A stretch of 64,000 nucleotides of DNA from Sulfurovum xiamenensis (GCF_030347995.1 NZ_JAQIBC010000002.1:248001-312000); one strand, 5' to 3'; positions 19,815-28,153 are shown, counted from the stretch's first letter. Notes: generated from the sequence alone by a model not told the origin. Numbers and translations are program-made.

Positions 19815-21607
19815 TGTTTTTCCTTATGCTTGTATATCAAACTTGTGATCTTCCATCCTTCTTTTGGCTTGAGCTCATGATCTGTGGTAAAGAAATGTAA
19901 TTTCCCGTCTGTATCTATCAAGTATAATGGAATAACCTTACTCTCATGTGCTTTTTTATAGGCCTCTATATCGAACTTCTCAGACAAGGTGGTTGTCTTG
20001 ATCTCTCCTTCACCATGCAACAAAGAAGATAGTTTAGTAAAGGTCACATCTTCCGTGAAGAGTTGACGCCCTACAATCGTAGAGTGTGATGCTTTGCTCT
20101 TTTCAAGTTTCCGACCCTCAGCGTTCTGAAGGTAATAGATATTTTCAGTGCCAAACTCGGACTTGAACCGTACAGATGCCAAAGCATTCAGTGTAGCATG
20201 GGGACTTATGGCCAACAGACCTCCTATGCCTGCCAGTTCCATATTGCGATCTGCATGATCAGATATGACACGTCCATAATAGGTATCAAACCCCTCCATT
20301 CTTGCATGACTGATATTCTCCCAATCTGTATCTGCCAACTTTACAGCAACCCCTTGTTCCTTCAGTGATCTAGCGATCTCACGAGAGACCCTGTTGGCTC
20401 CAAGGATAAGCATACCGGAGGGCTCTGCTTCTTGCAGGTTTAAGCGTTTGGCCAGTGGTTTTGCACTCAACCCCTGTAGCAATATCGTACCAATAATGAC
20501 CATGAATGTCAGTGGCACCAGCAGTTTTGCTTCCACATATCCAAATTCCTCCAAGCGTATAGCAAAAAGTGCCGAAACAGCAGCAGCGATGATACCGCGA
20601 GGAGCGATCCAGCTCAAAAATATCCTGGCACGTAGTGTAAGGTCAGAAAAGAGTGTTGATACCATCACAGAAAGAGGGCGTGCAATAAAGAGGATGATCC
20701 CCAACAGTCCCAATGCAGACCAGCCTATGTCAATCAGCGCTGAAAGATCCAAACGTGCAGAAAGAATGATAAAAAGTACGGAGATAAGTAGAAGACTCAA
20801 GCTCTCTTTAAAAAAGAGTATCTCTTCTATATCTACATTTTTCATATTTGCCAGCATCATACCCATGAGCGTCACCGCTAATAATCCTGATTCATGTGCG
20901 ATCGCATTAGAGAGTGTAAAGATCATCAATACCAGGGTTAAAGTAAATACATGGTGCAAAAAATGGGGTAGAAGGTATCGACGTAATAAAAATGCAAGCA
21001 AGAGAGCCCCTATTGTACCGCTGATCATACCTGTAGCAACAATATAAGCCAGGGAAAGTGGAATCATTGTTCCAGAATGCTGCAGGGTAATAGTCTTATA
21101 GACAAGGACTATCAGGATCGCTACAGCTACATCCAGGATCACACCTTCCCAGTGAAGGATATTGGCAAGGTCGGCATAAGGACGTACCGTTCTGAGCAGC
21201 GGCTTAATGACCGTTGGTCCTGTTACCGTCATCAGTGCACCAAAGAGTATGGAGATTTCCCATGAAAGTCCTACCAATAGATGTGTAGCCAGAGCCACTA
21301 TGGCCCATGTGACTACCAAACCAACTGTAAGAAGCATATAAAGCGGTCTGGTCAAACCTTTGATCTCATGAAAACGAAGTGTCAAGCCACCTTCAAAAAG
21401 TATAATAGCAACTCCCATAGAGACAAAAGGGAAAAGAAGTTCACCCAACACTGCATCCGGATCAAACAGTCCTGCCACCGGTCCGATCACTATACCAAAC
21501 AGAAGCAGAAAAATGATCGATGGCTGTTTAATGTACCAGGAGAGCCACTGGCTCAAGATACCAAAAAAGCTGACCAATGCTAATGTAAGGAGTATATGTT
21601 CTGTCAT
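19811..21607 (-). CDS. Cation:proton antiporter (CPA1/NhaP-type) with C-terminal TrkA-N domain
   Basis: A 598-residue antiporter. About twelve membrane helices fill residues 1-395 in the Na+/H+ exchanger pattern, with WIAPRGIIAAAVSALFAIRL as the CPA1-type signature near residue 345. A cytosolic Rossmann-like TrkA-N domain follows (MLILGANRVSREIARSL, about 400-510), then a small C-terminal domain. It should exchange Na+ or K+ for protons, with nucleotide control through the cytosolic domain. The ATG overlaps the stop of a 41-codon ORF (ATGA) and lacks a strong ribosome site of its own, so it is probably translated by coupling. Confidence 0.9.
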   Translation of the reverse strand: MTEHILLTLALVSFFGILSQWLSWYIKQPSIIFLLLFGIVIGPVAGLFDPDAVLGELLFPFVSMGVAIILFEGGLTLRFHEIKGLTRPLYMLLTVGLVVTWAIVALATHLLVGLSWEISILFGALMTVTGPTVIKPLLRTVRPYADLANILHWEGVILDVAVAILIVLVYKTITLQHSGTMIPLSLAYIVATGMISGTIGALLLAFLLRRYLLPHFLHHVFTLTLVLMIFTLSNAIAHESGLLAVTLMGMMLANMKNVDIEEILFFKESLSLLLISVLFIILSARLDLSALIDIGWSALGLLGIILFIARPLSVMVSTLFSDLTLRARIFLSWIAPRGIIAAAVSALFAIRLEEFGYVEAKLLVPLTFMVIIGTILLQGLSAKPLAKRLNLQEAEPSGMLILGANRVSREIARSLKEQGVAVKLADTDWENISHARMEGFDTYYGRVISDHADRNMELAGIGGLLAISPHATLNALASVRFKSEFGTENIYYLQNAEGRKLEKSKASHSTIVGRQLFTEDVTFTKLSSLLHGEGEIKTTTLSEKFDIEAYKKAHESKVIPLYLIDTDGKLHFFTTDHELKPKEGWKITSLIYKHKEKQ

Positions 21608-21729
21608 ATTGAAACTACCGATCCCTGAAATTGCCGAAAATCCGTAATAAATAAAGGCCCGATACCTATAGAAAAGCCTAATACTCTATCAGATAGCATA
21701 GAGTTTTCAATCGTAAGATCCCGTTCCAT
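21604..21729 (-). CDS. Small ORF (41 aa) translationally coupled to antiporter
   Basis: An ORF of 41 codons (MERDLTIENSMLSDRVLGF...) with a textbook ribosome site, AAAAAGGAGAAAG, 4 nt before its ATG at 21729. It begins 19 bp after the DUF2391 stop and its TGA overlaps the antiporter ATG. No family is recognised; residues 16-28 (RVLGFSIGIGPLF) are mildly hydrophobic. It may be a real small membrane-associated subunit or a leader ORF whose translation drives that of the antiporter. Confidence 0.5.
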   Translation of the reverse strand: MERDLTIENSMLSDRVLGFSIGIGPLFITDFRQFQGSVVSI

Positions 21730-21748
21730 ATACTTTCTCCTTTTTAGA

Positions 21749-22144
21749 TCATTCCTTATTGAAACTGTCTACAACAATGGCGCCCATTGATGCAGGCATA
21801 GTAATTAATATTAATCTTTTTAACGCTATGAGGGGCTCATCTATAACGGGTAACTTATTTAAAGCCAGTAAAACTAAAACTACTACCAGGGCAGAGATAA
21901 AGTAGGCAATAAAAATACGTAAGATGAATATATCGTAGCGCTTTGATACCTGCTTTTGGAAGACACTGTAGTAGGCATAAAATCCTAAAAAAGTCACAGA
22001 AAGTATAAAAACCAACAAGAGGTTATAAAATGGTAAAGTCACACTCATCTTCCATGCTTCTTCTGTAAAAGAGATCGGCACGGCAAGGGCAAATGCACCT
22101 ATAGCTATTTGAATGATATCTTCAGTATTGATACGAAGCTTCAT
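21749..22144 (-). CDS. DUF2391 family integral membrane protein
   Basis: A 131-residue protein with four membrane helices at about 9-25, 39-58, 74-97 and 110-126. The segment GAFALAVPISFTEEAW near residues 17-31 and the final PASMGAIVVDSF are typical of DUF2391/TIGR02587-type membrane proteins. It is the first gene of the leftward operon DUF2391 - 41-aa ORF - antiporter - AI-2E transporter - patatin. Function unknown; the context suggests an ion-transport accessory. Confidence 0.8.
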   Translation of the reverse strand: MKLRINTEDIIQIAIGAFALAVPISFTEEAWKMSVTLPFYNLLLVFILSVTFLGFYAYYSVFQKQVSKRYDIFILRIFIAYFISALVVVLVLLALNKLPVIDEPLIALKRLILITMPASMGAIVVDSFNKE

Positions 22145-22363
22145 TTTTTACCTACTTTCTTTACTAAAGGATCAATAAATTATATCATAATTCAAGTGCC
22201 CCGCATAACCCGTGTCCATAAAGAATATATCCAGTTGGTAAATTAATGCAGAGTGTATTACGTGTCTATGTAAAAGAAGATATATTCTAGTACCAGAGAT
22301 TATAATGAGGGAAAGTGGTTAATGGAAATTAATAGGTTTTGGTAGACTTATTATGTGAGGATT

Positions 22364-22456
22364 ATGTTAAAATTACCTATGTATTCCATCTGCGGAGAGG
22401 TGGAACGAGGTAAAGGCAAAAATTACAAAAGAAAAAGTAGATTAAAAGGAGAATGA
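22364..22456 (+). CDS. Possible 30-aa ORF before the Nudix gene
   Basis: A short frame (MLKLPMYSICGEVERGKGKN...) ending in TGA immediately before the ATG of the Nudix gene. It is Lys/Arg-rich in its second half and its 3' end encodes the AAAAGGAG ribosome site of the next gene. A weak GAGG lies upstream. It could be a leader peptide or a chance frame; the rest of the 312-bp interval (22145-22456) shows no other feature. Confidence 0.25.
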   Translation: MLKLPMYSICGEVERGKGKNYKRKSRLKGE

Positions 22457-23269
22457 ATGAAAGTAAAGCCCATTATTATATGGCTCTACCTTCTGAATGC
22501 AGCTGTTCTCATTACCCATGAGATTGACTCTGCTTACTGGCATGAGTGGGAACTGTTCGGGATGCCGGGTGGCATTCAGTTATTTCTGATCCTCAATTTA
22601 CTCTTAGTAGGGTTGGTTCTTTATGGTTATCTGGCACTCTTACAAGGACGTGCAGTCGGTATTGTTTTTTCATGGTTATTGGTTGCTGGTGGACTCTTCG
22701 CTGTAATGATACACTCGTATTTTCTGCTGCAAGCCAGTGAAGCCTTCAGGTCAGCCGTTTCTCTTGGACTTCTTACTGCTACGTTTTTTCTTTCTCTGGC
22801 ACAAGCTGTTGCACTGCTTAAGATACAACAATCACCTTCTATGCCTTTTACGCCTAAAACACCCCATCTTACTACGGATGGTATTATAGAGTTGTATGAG
22901 GGAGATAGATTTAAGGGTATTATACTTATTGAGCGTAAAAATGATCCAAGGGGGTTGGCTCTGCCTGGTGGTTTTGTGGATGTGGGTGAGCGTGTAGAAG
23001 ATGCTTTATGGCGGGAGATGCAAGAGGAAACCAACCTGGAGGTAGAGATAAGCAAACTGCTTGGTGTCTATTCTGATCCTGATCGTGACCCAAGGTTTCA
23101 TACGGCAAGTATTGTTTTCATAACAAAGTCTCAAGGTCAACCCAAAGGCGGAGATGATGCCAAAGAGGCAAAAGTTTACGCATTGGAAGAGATACCCATG
23201 GATCAATTGGTCTTTGACCACAGTGTGATCTTGAAAGATTATCTACAACAGCGCTCTACAGACAAGTAA
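22457..23269 (+). CDS. Nudix hydrolase fused to a four-helix membrane domain
   Basis: A 270-residue protein in two parts. Residues 4-20, 38-60, 66-90 and 101-123 are membrane helices resembling a DUF6713-type module (HEIDSAYWHEWELFGMPGG between the first two). Residues 137-265 are a Nudix domain with box GFVDVGERVEDALWREMQEE starting at G172; the catalytic REUxEE is intact, while the usual following Gly is Asn (ETNLEV). The start is set by AAAAGGAG just upstream. Nudix enzymes hydrolyse nucleoside diphosphate derivatives, here presumably at the membrane. It is followed closely by magIII and the SDR gene. Confidence 0.85.
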   Translation: MKVKPIIIWLYLLNAAVLITHEIDSAYWHEWELFGMPGGIQLFLILNLLLVGLVLYGYLALLQGRAVGIVFSWLLVAGGLFAVMIHSYFLLQASEAFRSAVSLGLLTATFFLSLAQAVALLKIQQSPSMPFTPKTPHLTTDGIIELYEGDRFKGIILIERKNDPRGLALPGGFVDVGERVEDALWREMQEETNLEVEISKLLGVYSDPDRDPRFHTASIVFITKSQGQPKGGDDAKEAKVYALEEIPMDQLVFDHSVILKDYLQQRSTDK

Positions 23270-23278
23270 GGGTATCGT

Positions 23279-23956
23279 TTGCAAAGTAGTTATGATCTGC
23301 TGTGTGCCCTTCAAAACATGGGCTATCCCAAAACGAACAGAGATCCCCTCTGGTGGCCCAAAAGCTGTACCTTTGAAGTCATTATCGGTGCGATCTTGAC
23401 GCAGCAGACAAAATGGGAGAAGGTAGAGGCATCACTGGCCAATTTAAAAGAAGCTGGTCTGATGTCACTGGAAGCACTTAGTAAAGCAGAATCAGGGCAG
23501 ATCTCTACACTCATAAAACCCAGTGGTTTTTACAATACCAAAGCCCAGAGGCTTCAACAACTTTGTCAAAATATACTCCATGACTTTCATACCTTTGAAA
23601 AATTTCAAAATGAAGTAAGCAGGGAATGGCTGCTTGAACAAAAAGGGATAGGCATGGAGAGTGCGGATTCCATCCTTTGTTACGGATGCGGACGTGAAGT
23701 TTTTGTTGTCGACAGCTATACAGCCAGACTCCTTAATGCTTTGGGCTACAGTTTTGAGAACTATATGCAAATACAGGCATGGATGCAAGAGGGGATCGAA
23801 GCAAACTTTGATAAAATAACCCAAATGTTTGGCAAGGCATTGACACGACATACCCTTTATGCACGTTTTCATGGGATGATCGTAGAGTTTGCCAAAGAGC
23901 ACATACGGGGTCAGAACGTCAATACCGAAATACTCAAAAAGTATATAGAAGGATAA
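23279..23956 (+). CDS. magIII: 3-methyladenine DNA glycosylase MagIII-like (EndoIII superfamily)
   Basis: A 225-residue HhH-GPD glycosylase that should remove 3-methyladenine in base-excision repair. The helix-hairpin-helix LLEQKGIGMESAD (118-130) and catalytic aspartate D145 (VVDSYT) are clear. There is no C-terminal four-cysteine iron-sulfur loop, as in Helicobacter MagIII rather than Nth. WWPKSCTFEVIIGAILTQQT is the MagIII-like N-terminal core. Start is TTG at 23279 (AAGGG upstream); an in-frame stop at 23267 rules out a longer form. It starts 9 bp after the Nudix gene. Confidence 0.88.
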   Translation: MQSSYDLLCALQNMGYPKTNRDPLWWPKSCTFEVIIGAILTQQTKWEKVEASLANLKEAGLMSLEALSKAESGQISTLIKPSGFYNTKAQRLQQLCQNILHDFHTFEKFQNEVSREWLLEQKGIGMESADSILCYGCGREVFVVDSYTARLLNALGYSFENYMQIQAWMQEGIEANFDKITQMFGKALTRHTLYARFHGMIVEFAKEHIRGQNVNTEILKKYIEG

Positions 23957-23960
23957 AACA

Positions 23961-24779
23961 GTGACCAATATCGTCATCACAGGATGCAGTACAGGTATCG
24001 GACTTGAAACTGCAAAATATCTCCAAGACAAATTTATCAAAGTATATCCTACCGCAAGAGATACAAAAGATGTAGAGATGTTAAAAGCACTGGGCTTTGA
24101 ACATGCCATGCAACTGGATGTCAGACACCCTGATGAGATCACAGCAGTGATCAACAAAGTACTTGAACTAGATGGAAAGATAGATGTCTGGTTCAACAAT
24201 GCCGGCTATGGGCAACCAGGTGCGGTAGAAGACATTACAGTCCCTGTACTGCGAGAACAGTTTGAAACCAATGTGTTTGGGTTGCATGAATGTACAAGAC
24301 AGATCATTCCTGTAATGAGAAAGCAGGGGTATGGGAAGATCATTCAGCACAGTTCTGTACTCGGCATCATCTCTCTTTTTGGGCGAGGTGCCTACAATGC
24401 AAGTAAATACGCCATAGAGGGGCTTACAGATACGCTTCGACTTGAACTTCAGGATACGAACATCTATCCTGTACTTCTTAATACTGGCCCCATCATAAGC
24501 CATTTTAGACAAACAGCCGTAGAAAAACTTGCAGAGAATGTTGATATAGAACATTCCGTCTTCAAGGAGAAATACCATCGCAGTCTTAAAGAGAGAACAC
24601 AACAGAAAGTACCGTTTAAAGAGGGGCCTGAGTCGGTTGCTGCAGTGGTCCACAAAATTATATTGGCAGACCGTCCAAAACCCCGTTACTATATTACAAA
24701 AGCCACATATCTTCTAGGCTATATCAAACGCATCCTAAGTACTTCATACCTAGACAAACTCTTGATGAAGATCGATTAG
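23961..24779 (+). CDS. SDR family oxidoreductase
   Basis: A 272-residue classical short-chain dehydrogenase. The cofactor motif TGCSTGIG (7-14), NNAG (79-82), catalytic Ser near 131 and YxxxK (Y145, K149) are all in place. The Arg after the second strand (TARD) favours NADPH. Start is GTG, 4 bp after magIII, behind AAGGATAAAA. The substrate is unknown; proteins of this look are often annotated as oxidoreductases acting on lipid- or retinol-like substrates. Confidence 0.88.
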   Translation: MTNIVITGCSTGIGLETAKYLQDKFIKVYPTARDTKDVEMLKALGFEHAMQLDVRHPDEITAVINKVLELDGKIDVWFNNAGYGQPGAVEDITVPVLREQFETNVFGLHECTRQIIPVMRKQGYGKIIQHSSVLGIISLFGRGAYNASKYAIEGLTDTLRLELQDTNIYPVLLNTGPIISHFRQTAVEKLAENVDIEHSVFKEKYHRSLKERTQQKVPFKEGPESVAAVVHKIILADRPKPRYYITKATYLLGYIKRILSTSYLDKLLMKID

Positions 24780-24853
24780 CGCTAAGAAGAAGCACCAAAA
24801 TTGTATTAAAAGAGTTTTGCTATAATCTGCGTAATAAAACAATAGGATTGTAT

Positions 24854-25387
24854 ATGGATAAGATAAAAATAGGTGTTGTTACTACAAGCGACAGAGCGTC
24901 ACAAGGTATCTATGAAGATATCTCAGGGGTGGCTATCATGGATACAATGAAAGAGTACTTGCTCAATGAATGTGAGTATGAATACAGATGTATACCTGAT
25001 GAACAGAGCCTTATCGAGACAACACTGATAGAACTTGCAAGGGATAAAAAGTGTGATCTAATAGTGACTACCGGCGGAACAGGCCCAGCCAAGAGAGATG
25101 TGACGACCGAAGCGACAGAAAATGTCTGTCAAAAACTTCTTCCTGGATTTGGAGAACAGATGAGAGCAGTGAGTCTACAGTATGTCCCAACAGCCATACT
25201 TTCACGCCAGACGGCTGGTATCTGCCACAGTTCACTGATCATTAATCTACCGGGAAAACCAAAGTCTATCCGTGAGTGTTTGGATGCTGTTTTCCCTGCT
25301 GTTCCATACTGTATAGACCTTATCGGAGGCTCTTTCATAGAAGCAAATGAAGACGTTATAAAGATCTTCAGACCGAAAGCAAAATAA
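24854..25387 (+). CDS. mog: Molybdopterin adenylyltransferase
   Basis: A 177-residue MogA-type enzyme that adenylates molybdopterin before Mo insertion. The signatures are TTGGTGPAKRDVTTEAT (about 75-91), LPGFGEQMR and RQTAG, and the PGKPKSIRECLD loop; the C-terminal PYCIDLIGGSFIEA matches MogA rather than the shorter MoaB. The ATG at 24854 is set by AGGA at 24844-24847; an in-frame TTG two codons earlier is rejected. A small gene follows 16 bp downstream. Confidence 0.92.
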   Translation: MDKIKIGVVTTSDRASQGIYEDISGVAIMDTMKEYLLNECEYEYRCIPDEQSLIETTLIELARDKKCDLIVTTGGTGPAKRDVTTEATENVCQKLLPGFGEQMRAVSLQYVPTAILSRQTAGICHSSLIINLPGKPKSIRECLDAVFPAVPYCIDLIGGSFIEANEDVIKIFRPKAK

Positions 25388-25403
25388 GGACATACTAAAT
25401 AAT

Positions 25404-25613
25404 ATGAATATAGATTTTATAGAAAATAAGATCAATGAGATCATCAAAGAGCTTGAAAAAGAGGTCATGGATGTACTCATGGATGAAAGTCTCGATAAAA
25501 AACAGACAAACCTTCATATGAAACCTCTAACATCAACGAAAAAGATACTCAATAATGCTTTAGATAGTATCAAGATGGTAGATAAACTGGGAAAAGAAGA
25601 GTTAGATAAATAA
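25404..25613 (+). CDS. Small hypothetical protein, 69 aa
   Basis: A 69-residue, highly charged, helical protein (MNIDFIENKINEIIKELEKE...), with no cysteines and no membrane segment. ATAAGGA lies upstream of its ATG. It sits 16 bp after mog and directly before a 49-aa membrane ORF, so the three may be co-transcribed. No family is recognised; it could be a small coiled-coil adaptor. Confidence 0.6.
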   Translation: MNIDFIENKINEIIKELEKEVMDVLMDESLDKKQTNLHMKPLTSTKKILNNALDSIKMVDKLGKEELDK

Positions 25614-25615
25614 AC

Positions 25616-25765
25616 ATGACAAACAGTATCATTCTCATACTCTTTGTCTTAAGTGTGATCCTTTTTTTCTGGGGTATCTTTAAAACAGTTAAAACCCAAA
25701 AAAAGATCTTTTTGTTAGGGATTCTACCCTTTTTATTTCTGATTGCAGGGATATTCTTTCTTTAA
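25616..25765 (+). CDS. Small membrane protein, 49 aa
   Basis: A 49-codon frame starting 2 bp after the previous stop. Two hydrophobic helices at about 5-22 and 31-48 are joined by a basic hairpin (KTVKTQKK), giving a likely two-pass membrane protein with cytoplasmic loop. The ribosome site would be GAAAAGAAGAG inside the preceding gene. No family is recognised. It is convergent with the rhodanese genes. Confidence 0.55.
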   Translation: MTNSIILILFVLSVILFFWGIFKTVKTQKKIFLLGILPFLFLIAGIFFL

Positions 25766-25774
25766 ATCCCTGCA

Positions 25775-26473
25775 CTAAAGTCTTGCTTTATACTTGTTGG
25801 TAGTGCTCATACTTAACCCCAGCCAGTCCTCCATGCCGCCTCTGTACCATTTGATCTTTTCTGGAGGATAGCCCAGAGCCAGCAAGGATTTGACCATTTT
25901 GGGAGATTGGCTACACCATGCCCCGTTACAAAATAGTAAAATTGTTTTGGCCTTGTAAAAATCAAAAGGCTTTTTATTGCCAATAACACCGAGCATATCC
26001 ATGGATGCTTCATAGTCATCCTGAAAAATATGGGGCTTCATGATATATTTATAATAGATATTGATCGCGCCTGGTATGGTACGATATGTATACCACTTTC
26101 CAGCACGTGTGTCAATCAAAAGCATAGACTCACTCTCTTGCATTTGTTTGATAAACTCCATCACTTCTACTTCCCCATAGGTTTCTATCTTTTTATGTAA
26201 CTGCATTGGAAATATTGTTTGTCCGGCACAGGTAACAAAAGTAGACTTACATGCTTCAGGAACTTTCGAATTAGCATAGTTTCCCTGCCAAATCACTTCA
26301 TTACTTATATGGATATTTTTACATATAGGGTCAATATCACGCTTGACTATAATAGGTTTTCTCTCACCTTTATTATTGATATGCTCAGTAACTACACGAT
26401 TAAGTTGTAAGGTGCTATCATCTCCTTTGGAAAAAGAGATCAAGACAATACATAAAAGAATGGTTTTAAACAT
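25775..26473 (-). CDS. Secreted rhodanese-like protein, copy 1 of 3
   Basis: A 232-residue periplasmic rhodanese-domain protein, the most downstream of three tandem paralogues. The start at 26473 begins a signal peptide (MFKTILLCIVLISFSKG), preceded by AAAAAGGAAAA. An N-terminal conserved region holds two cysteines (DPICKNIHI and PEACKSTFVT) around WQGNYANSKVP. The rhodanese domain has its active-site loop as LFCNGAWCSQS, with a second cysteine five residues on, and ends PPEKIKWYRGGMEDW. Rhodaneses move sulfane sulfur; periplasmic thiosulfate or polysulfide handling is plausible in this organism. It differs from copies 2 and 3 by an additional Cys in FVTCAG. Confidence 0.85.
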   Translation of the reverse strand: MFKTILLCIVLISFSKGDDSTLQLNRVVTEHINNKGERKPIIVKRDIDPICKNIHISNEVIWQGNYANSKVPEACKSTFVTCAGQTIFPMQLHKKIETYGEVEVMEFIKQMQESESMLLIDTRAGKWYTYRTIPGAINIYYKYIMKPHIFQDDYEASMDMLGVIGNKKPFDFYKAKTILLFCNGAWCSQSPKMVKSLLALGYPPEKIKWYRGGMEDWLGLSMSTTNKYKARL

Positions 26474-26592
26474 ATTTTTTCCTTTTTTATTTATGATTTT
26501 CATTTGTGAGTTTTACATGAAGTATAGGAAATGAGTGTATATTATATGTATAGTTTATAATATTAATTAAGTTTATTTTATAATTATATCTT

Positions 26593-26607
26593 AGAGAATC
26601 ATTCTCT
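26593..26607. promoter_or_regulatory. 7-1-7 palindrome resembling a Fur-type operator
   Basis: AGAGAAT C ATTCTCT is a perfect 7-1-7 dyad between rhodanese copies 2 and 1, about 120 bp before the copy 1 start. It matches 11 of 15 positions of the classical TGATAATCATTATCA Fur core. It also directly follows the copy 2 stop, so it could be a weak hairpin. Confidence 0.3.
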
Positions 26608-26617
26608 GAAAAGTTTT

Positions 26618-27304
26618 CTAATCCCTTGTGGAGGTCATACCTGCAGCTAACCATGTTTGCATACCCCCGCGGTACCACTTGATCTTTTCAGGCGGATATC
26701 CTATGTCAAGAAGGGCTATGATCATTGCGACGGATTGGCTACACCATGGGCCATTACAAAATATTGTAATGGTTTTTGCTTTTGTAAAGTCAAATGTATC
26801 ATCCTCATTTATCTTTACACCCAATCTCCTTATTTCATGTTCAAATTCGAATTCGAAACTTTTTCGTTCTTTGAAATGATGAAAAGGCATATTGATAGCA
26901 CCCGGAATTGTACGATAATCATACCATACCTGTTTACGGCCATCTATTAGCATCATCGAATCATTTTCTTGCATCTCTTTCATAAAGGCCAAAACTTCTA
27001 ATTCTCCATAGGTATCTATATCTTCATGCAACTGCATAGGAAGGATCTTACCTTTCGTACTCACATAGGTAGATTTACATGCTTCAGGTACTTTTGCATT
27101 GGCATAGTTTCCGGTCCATAACATCTTATTCGTGATAGGCACTTTTATGCACTCTTCGGGAATATCACGTTTTACAATAAACTCTTTTATCTTACCGTTT
27201 ATATCGACCATTTTTACAGGTATTCCCTCATATTCAAAACCATTATTTCCAGCCATTATGGAAGAAGTTAAAAGTAATGAGATGATTGTCATTTTATAAA
27301 ACAT
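26618..27304 (-). CDS. Secreted rhodanese-like protein, copy 2 of 3
   Basis: A 228-residue paralogue of its neighbours. The start at 27304 (MFYKMTIISLLLTSSIMAG, a signal peptide) is chosen over a frame opening 10 codons earlier; AAAAAAGGA precedes it. The conserved N-terminal cysteines lie in PEECIKVPI and PEACKSTYVS, either side of LWTGNYANAKVP, and the rhodanese active loop is IFCNGPWCSQS. It is closer to copy 3 than to copy 1 (shared YEGIPVKMVD/KTMD start and WLAAGMTSTR end). Transcribed after copy 3 with an 81-bp gap. Confidence 0.87.
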   Translation of the reverse strand: MFYKMTIISLLLTSSIMAGNNGFEYEGIPVKMVDINGKIKEFIVKRDIPEECIKVPITNKMLWTGNYANAKVPEACKSTYVSTKGKILPMQLHEDIDTYGELEVLAFMKEMQENDSMMLIDGRKQVWYDYRTIPGAINMPFHHFKERKSFEFEFEHEIRRLGVKINEDDTFDFTKAKTITIFCNGPWCSQSVAMIIALLDIGYPPEKIKWYRGGMQTWLAAGMTSTRD

Positions 27305-27385
27305 GATACATCCTTTTTTGAATGACCATAACATAGTGTGTGTAGAAAATGTGTGTAATGAAGTCTAAGGCTACACTTTGTAAAA

Positions 27386-28078
27386 TCATTTTCTTGTAGA
27401 AGTCATGCCTGCTGCCAACCATTCCTGCAATCCTCCACGGTACCACTTAATCTTTTCAGGAGGATACCCTATATCAAGTAAAGCCAGAATTGCTGTTACA
27501 GATAGGCTGCACCAGGGTCCATTACAAAAGAGAGTGATCGTTTTGGCATGAGTAAAGTCCAAACTATCATTTTCATCATTCACAGAAACGCCTAGATCTT
27601 TCATATGCTGTTCAAATTCAAACACATAGTTTGTTGGATCTTTAAAGTGATTAAAAGGCATATTGACTGCTCCGGGGATGGTCCGATAATGATAGAACTC
27701 TTTTTTACAAACGTCTATAAGCATCAGTGAATCATCTGTCTGCATCTGTTTGACAAAAGCCAACACTTCCAGTTCACCATAGGTAGTGATATCTGTATCT
27801 AGATACATAGGGTATATATGACCACCAACAGTATGTACGAAAGTAGATTTGCATACTTCAGGTACATTAGGATGGGCGTAGTTTCCTGTCCATAGCATTA
27901 TATTATTGATAGGTATTTTTTTACACGCTTCCGGGATCTCACGTTTTACAACGGTGTATACATTCTTACCTGCTGCATCCATGGTTTTTACTGGTATACC
28001 TTCATACTCCAGTCCAATCTCTTCTGCCAAGAGGAGAGAGCTAATCACTAATACAAATGTACAGTATTTATAAAACAT
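27386..28078 (-). CDS. Secreted rhodanese-like protein, copy 3 of 3
   Basis: A 230-residue paralogue at the head of the array. Signal peptide 1-18, conserved cysteines C52 and C76, active-site loop FCNGPWCS with C185 and C190, terminal WLAAGMTSTRK. AAAGGAAAAGG is the ribosome site. All three copies keep four cysteines, which suggests either two redox disulfides or a persulfide relay. The adjoining SulP transporter upstream is transcribed in the same direction but separated by a terminator (28154-28200), so regulation is probably independent. Confidence 0.87.
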   Translation of the reverse strand: MFYKYCTFVLVISSLLLAEEIGLEYEGIPVKTMDAAGKNVYTVVKREIPEACKKIPINNIMLWTGNYAHPNVPEVCKSTFVHTVGGHIYPMYLDTDITTYGELEVLAFVKQMQTDDSLMLIDVCKKEFYHYRTIPGAVNMPFNHFKDPTNYVFEFEQHMKDLGVSVNDENDSLDFTHAKTITLFCNGPWCSLSVTAILALLDIGYPPEKIKWYRGGLQEWLAAGMTSTRK

Positions 28079-28153
28079 CCTTTTCCTTTAGTAAATACTA
28101 GAGTACTGATAATGCTATATAATAGTATAGAGAGTATGGAAAGAGTGTGTAAC

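Noticed and set aside
20394-21047. A 217-codon open frame antisense to the antiporter
   Set aside because: Shadow of a clear 598-aa antiporter; no recognisable domain.
23492-24199. A 235-codon open frame antisense to magIII and the SDR gene
   Set aside because: It spans two well-supported genes on the other strand and has no family features.
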